Positions 13,586 through 13,697 of a DNA stretch of 13,697 bases are shown here, piece by piece. Source of the DNA: an uncultured Anaerotruncus sp. (GTDB lineage: Bacteria > Bacillota > Clostridia > Oscillospirales > Ruminococcaceae); NCBI GenBank assembly GCA_910586875.1, contig CAJUJI010000071.1:1-13697 (forward strand), given 5' to 3'. Under the pieces are notes generated by a model. It saw nothing but the letters and a program-made list of their open reading frames with translations. It did no database searches and was not told the origin of the DNA. Position 1 is the first letter of the stretch; each line of letters starts with the position of its first letter. A program made the translations under genes and the position numbers.

Positions 13586-13617
13586 GGGCGAAAATATCCT
13601 TGACAAATCCCGTCTTG
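13586..13617 (-). other. attR: right element end with TG core
   Basis: Read on the minus strand, the target gene ends with the CA of 13617-13616 and the element begins AGACGGGATTTGTCAAGGAT. The arm mirrors the left element arm imperfectly about the same dinucleotide (17 of 30 matches). It also carries a TTGACA on the plus strand (13600-13605) pointing outward across the core, which becomes a -35 box in the circular form. Confidence 0.75.
13600..13605 (+). promoter_or_regulatory. Outward TTGACA at the right end, -35 half of a circle-junction promoter
   Basis: This perfect -35 hexamer points out of the element. In the integrated state the base run 17 bp downstream is CAATGC, a poor -10. In a circle the next element end brings TACTAT to exactly that distance, creating a promoter directed at tnpV. 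Confidence 0.6.
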
Positions 13618-13697
13618 GTTCTCAATGCTGACCGATTCCCCATCACGTTCATCGTCGTTGCTTAACCGGCAGTAGATGCCCACGTTGTATGTTGTAT
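13616..13697 (-). pseudogene. N-terminal piece of the interrupted serine recombinase (target gene)
   Basis: Reading leftward from the window edge, the minus strand translates as T-T-Y-N-V-G-I-Y-C-R-L-S-N-D-D-E-R-D-G-E, then S-V-S-I-E-N and the first two bases of a Q codon. This is the start of a resolvase/invertase N-terminal domain: Y-C-R-L-S holds the catalytic serine (codon at 13662-13660). The start codon lies beyond the window. After base 13616 the reading frame runs into element sequence and loses all resemblance to the family. The remainder of the domain is found about 13.5 kb away at the left edge. The gene differs in sequence from the element's own recombinase, so it belonged to an earlier mobile element. 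Confidence 0.85.

Larger units (their letters stand above)
140..13617. mobile_element. Integrative element with serine recombinase, nested in another recombinase gene
   Basis: The two window edges carry adjoining pieces of one minus-strand serine recombinase gene. The right piece ends ...S-I-E-N-CA and the left piece begins G-AAG-CTG-CTG. Joining them at a shared CA (TG on the plus strand, at 138-139 and 13616-13617) gives S-I-E-N-Q-K-L-L-L, the usual sequence of this domain, in frame. Everything between is therefore the insertion, about 13.48 kb with one copy of the core. It holds a TnpV/TnpW/large serine recombinase module at its left end, a decayed mobilization module, and a type I restriction-modification cargo. 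The boundaries are read directly; assigning integration to the recombinase at 1429-3441 is inference from its position and family. The element has no relaxase, so by itself it could excise and integrate but would need help to be transferred. Confidence 0.85.

Noticed and set aside
1..13697. CRISPR array, tRNA or rRNA genes
   Set aside because: No regularly spaced direct repeats and no cloverleaf or rRNA sequence were recognised on either strand.

Overview
The window looks like accessory DNA of a Firmicute of the class Clostridia, probably a gut species. This rests on a TnpV/TnpW/large-serine-recombinase set of the Tn4451 (TnpX) type, strong GGAGG ribosome binding sites, and sigma-70-like promoters with T-rich terminators. 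No housekeeping gene is present to name the host more closely.

Almost the whole window (about 140-13617, roughly 13.5 kb) is one integrative element whose two ends can be placed to the base. It sits inside an older serine recombinase gene on the minus strand. The N-terminal part of that gene, with the catalytic serine, is at the right edge (13697-13616). The next part is at the left edge (137-50). Joining the halves at a shared TG dinucleotide (CA on the coding strand) restores an uninterrupted, in-frame resolvase domain. The element ends flanking that TG are imperfect inverted copies of each other (17 of 30 positions), as expected for attP arms. The circular form would place a perfect TTGACA from the right end 17 bp from a TACTAT at the left end, making a junction promoter that reads into the element, as known for Tn4451.

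Layout from left to right: attL; tnpV (298-684) and terminator; a consensus promoter (836-864) with a nested-hairpin leader; tnpW (1214-1432), overlapping by 4 bp a 670-residue large serine recombinase (1429-3441) that ends in two extra zinc-knuckle motifs; a small protein with two more such knuckles (3506-3880); a block of inverted repeats and a terminator; a mobC gene broken by one in-frame TGA (4144-4476); a palindrome-packed non-coding block (4551-4729) that may be a transfer origin, with no relaxase gene in the element.

The right two thirds is cargo on the minus strand. It is a compact six-gene type I restriction-modification island read from a promoter near 13447-13475: xre-like regulator, hsdM, hsdS, a two-helix membrane protein not recognised as a named family, a DUF1016/YhcG-type PD-(D/E)XK nuclease, and hsdR. 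The last five genes overlap or are separated by 2-4 bp. The inserted membrane protein and second nuclease make this more than a plain HsdRMS locus and are the best candidate for an undescribed defence arrangement.
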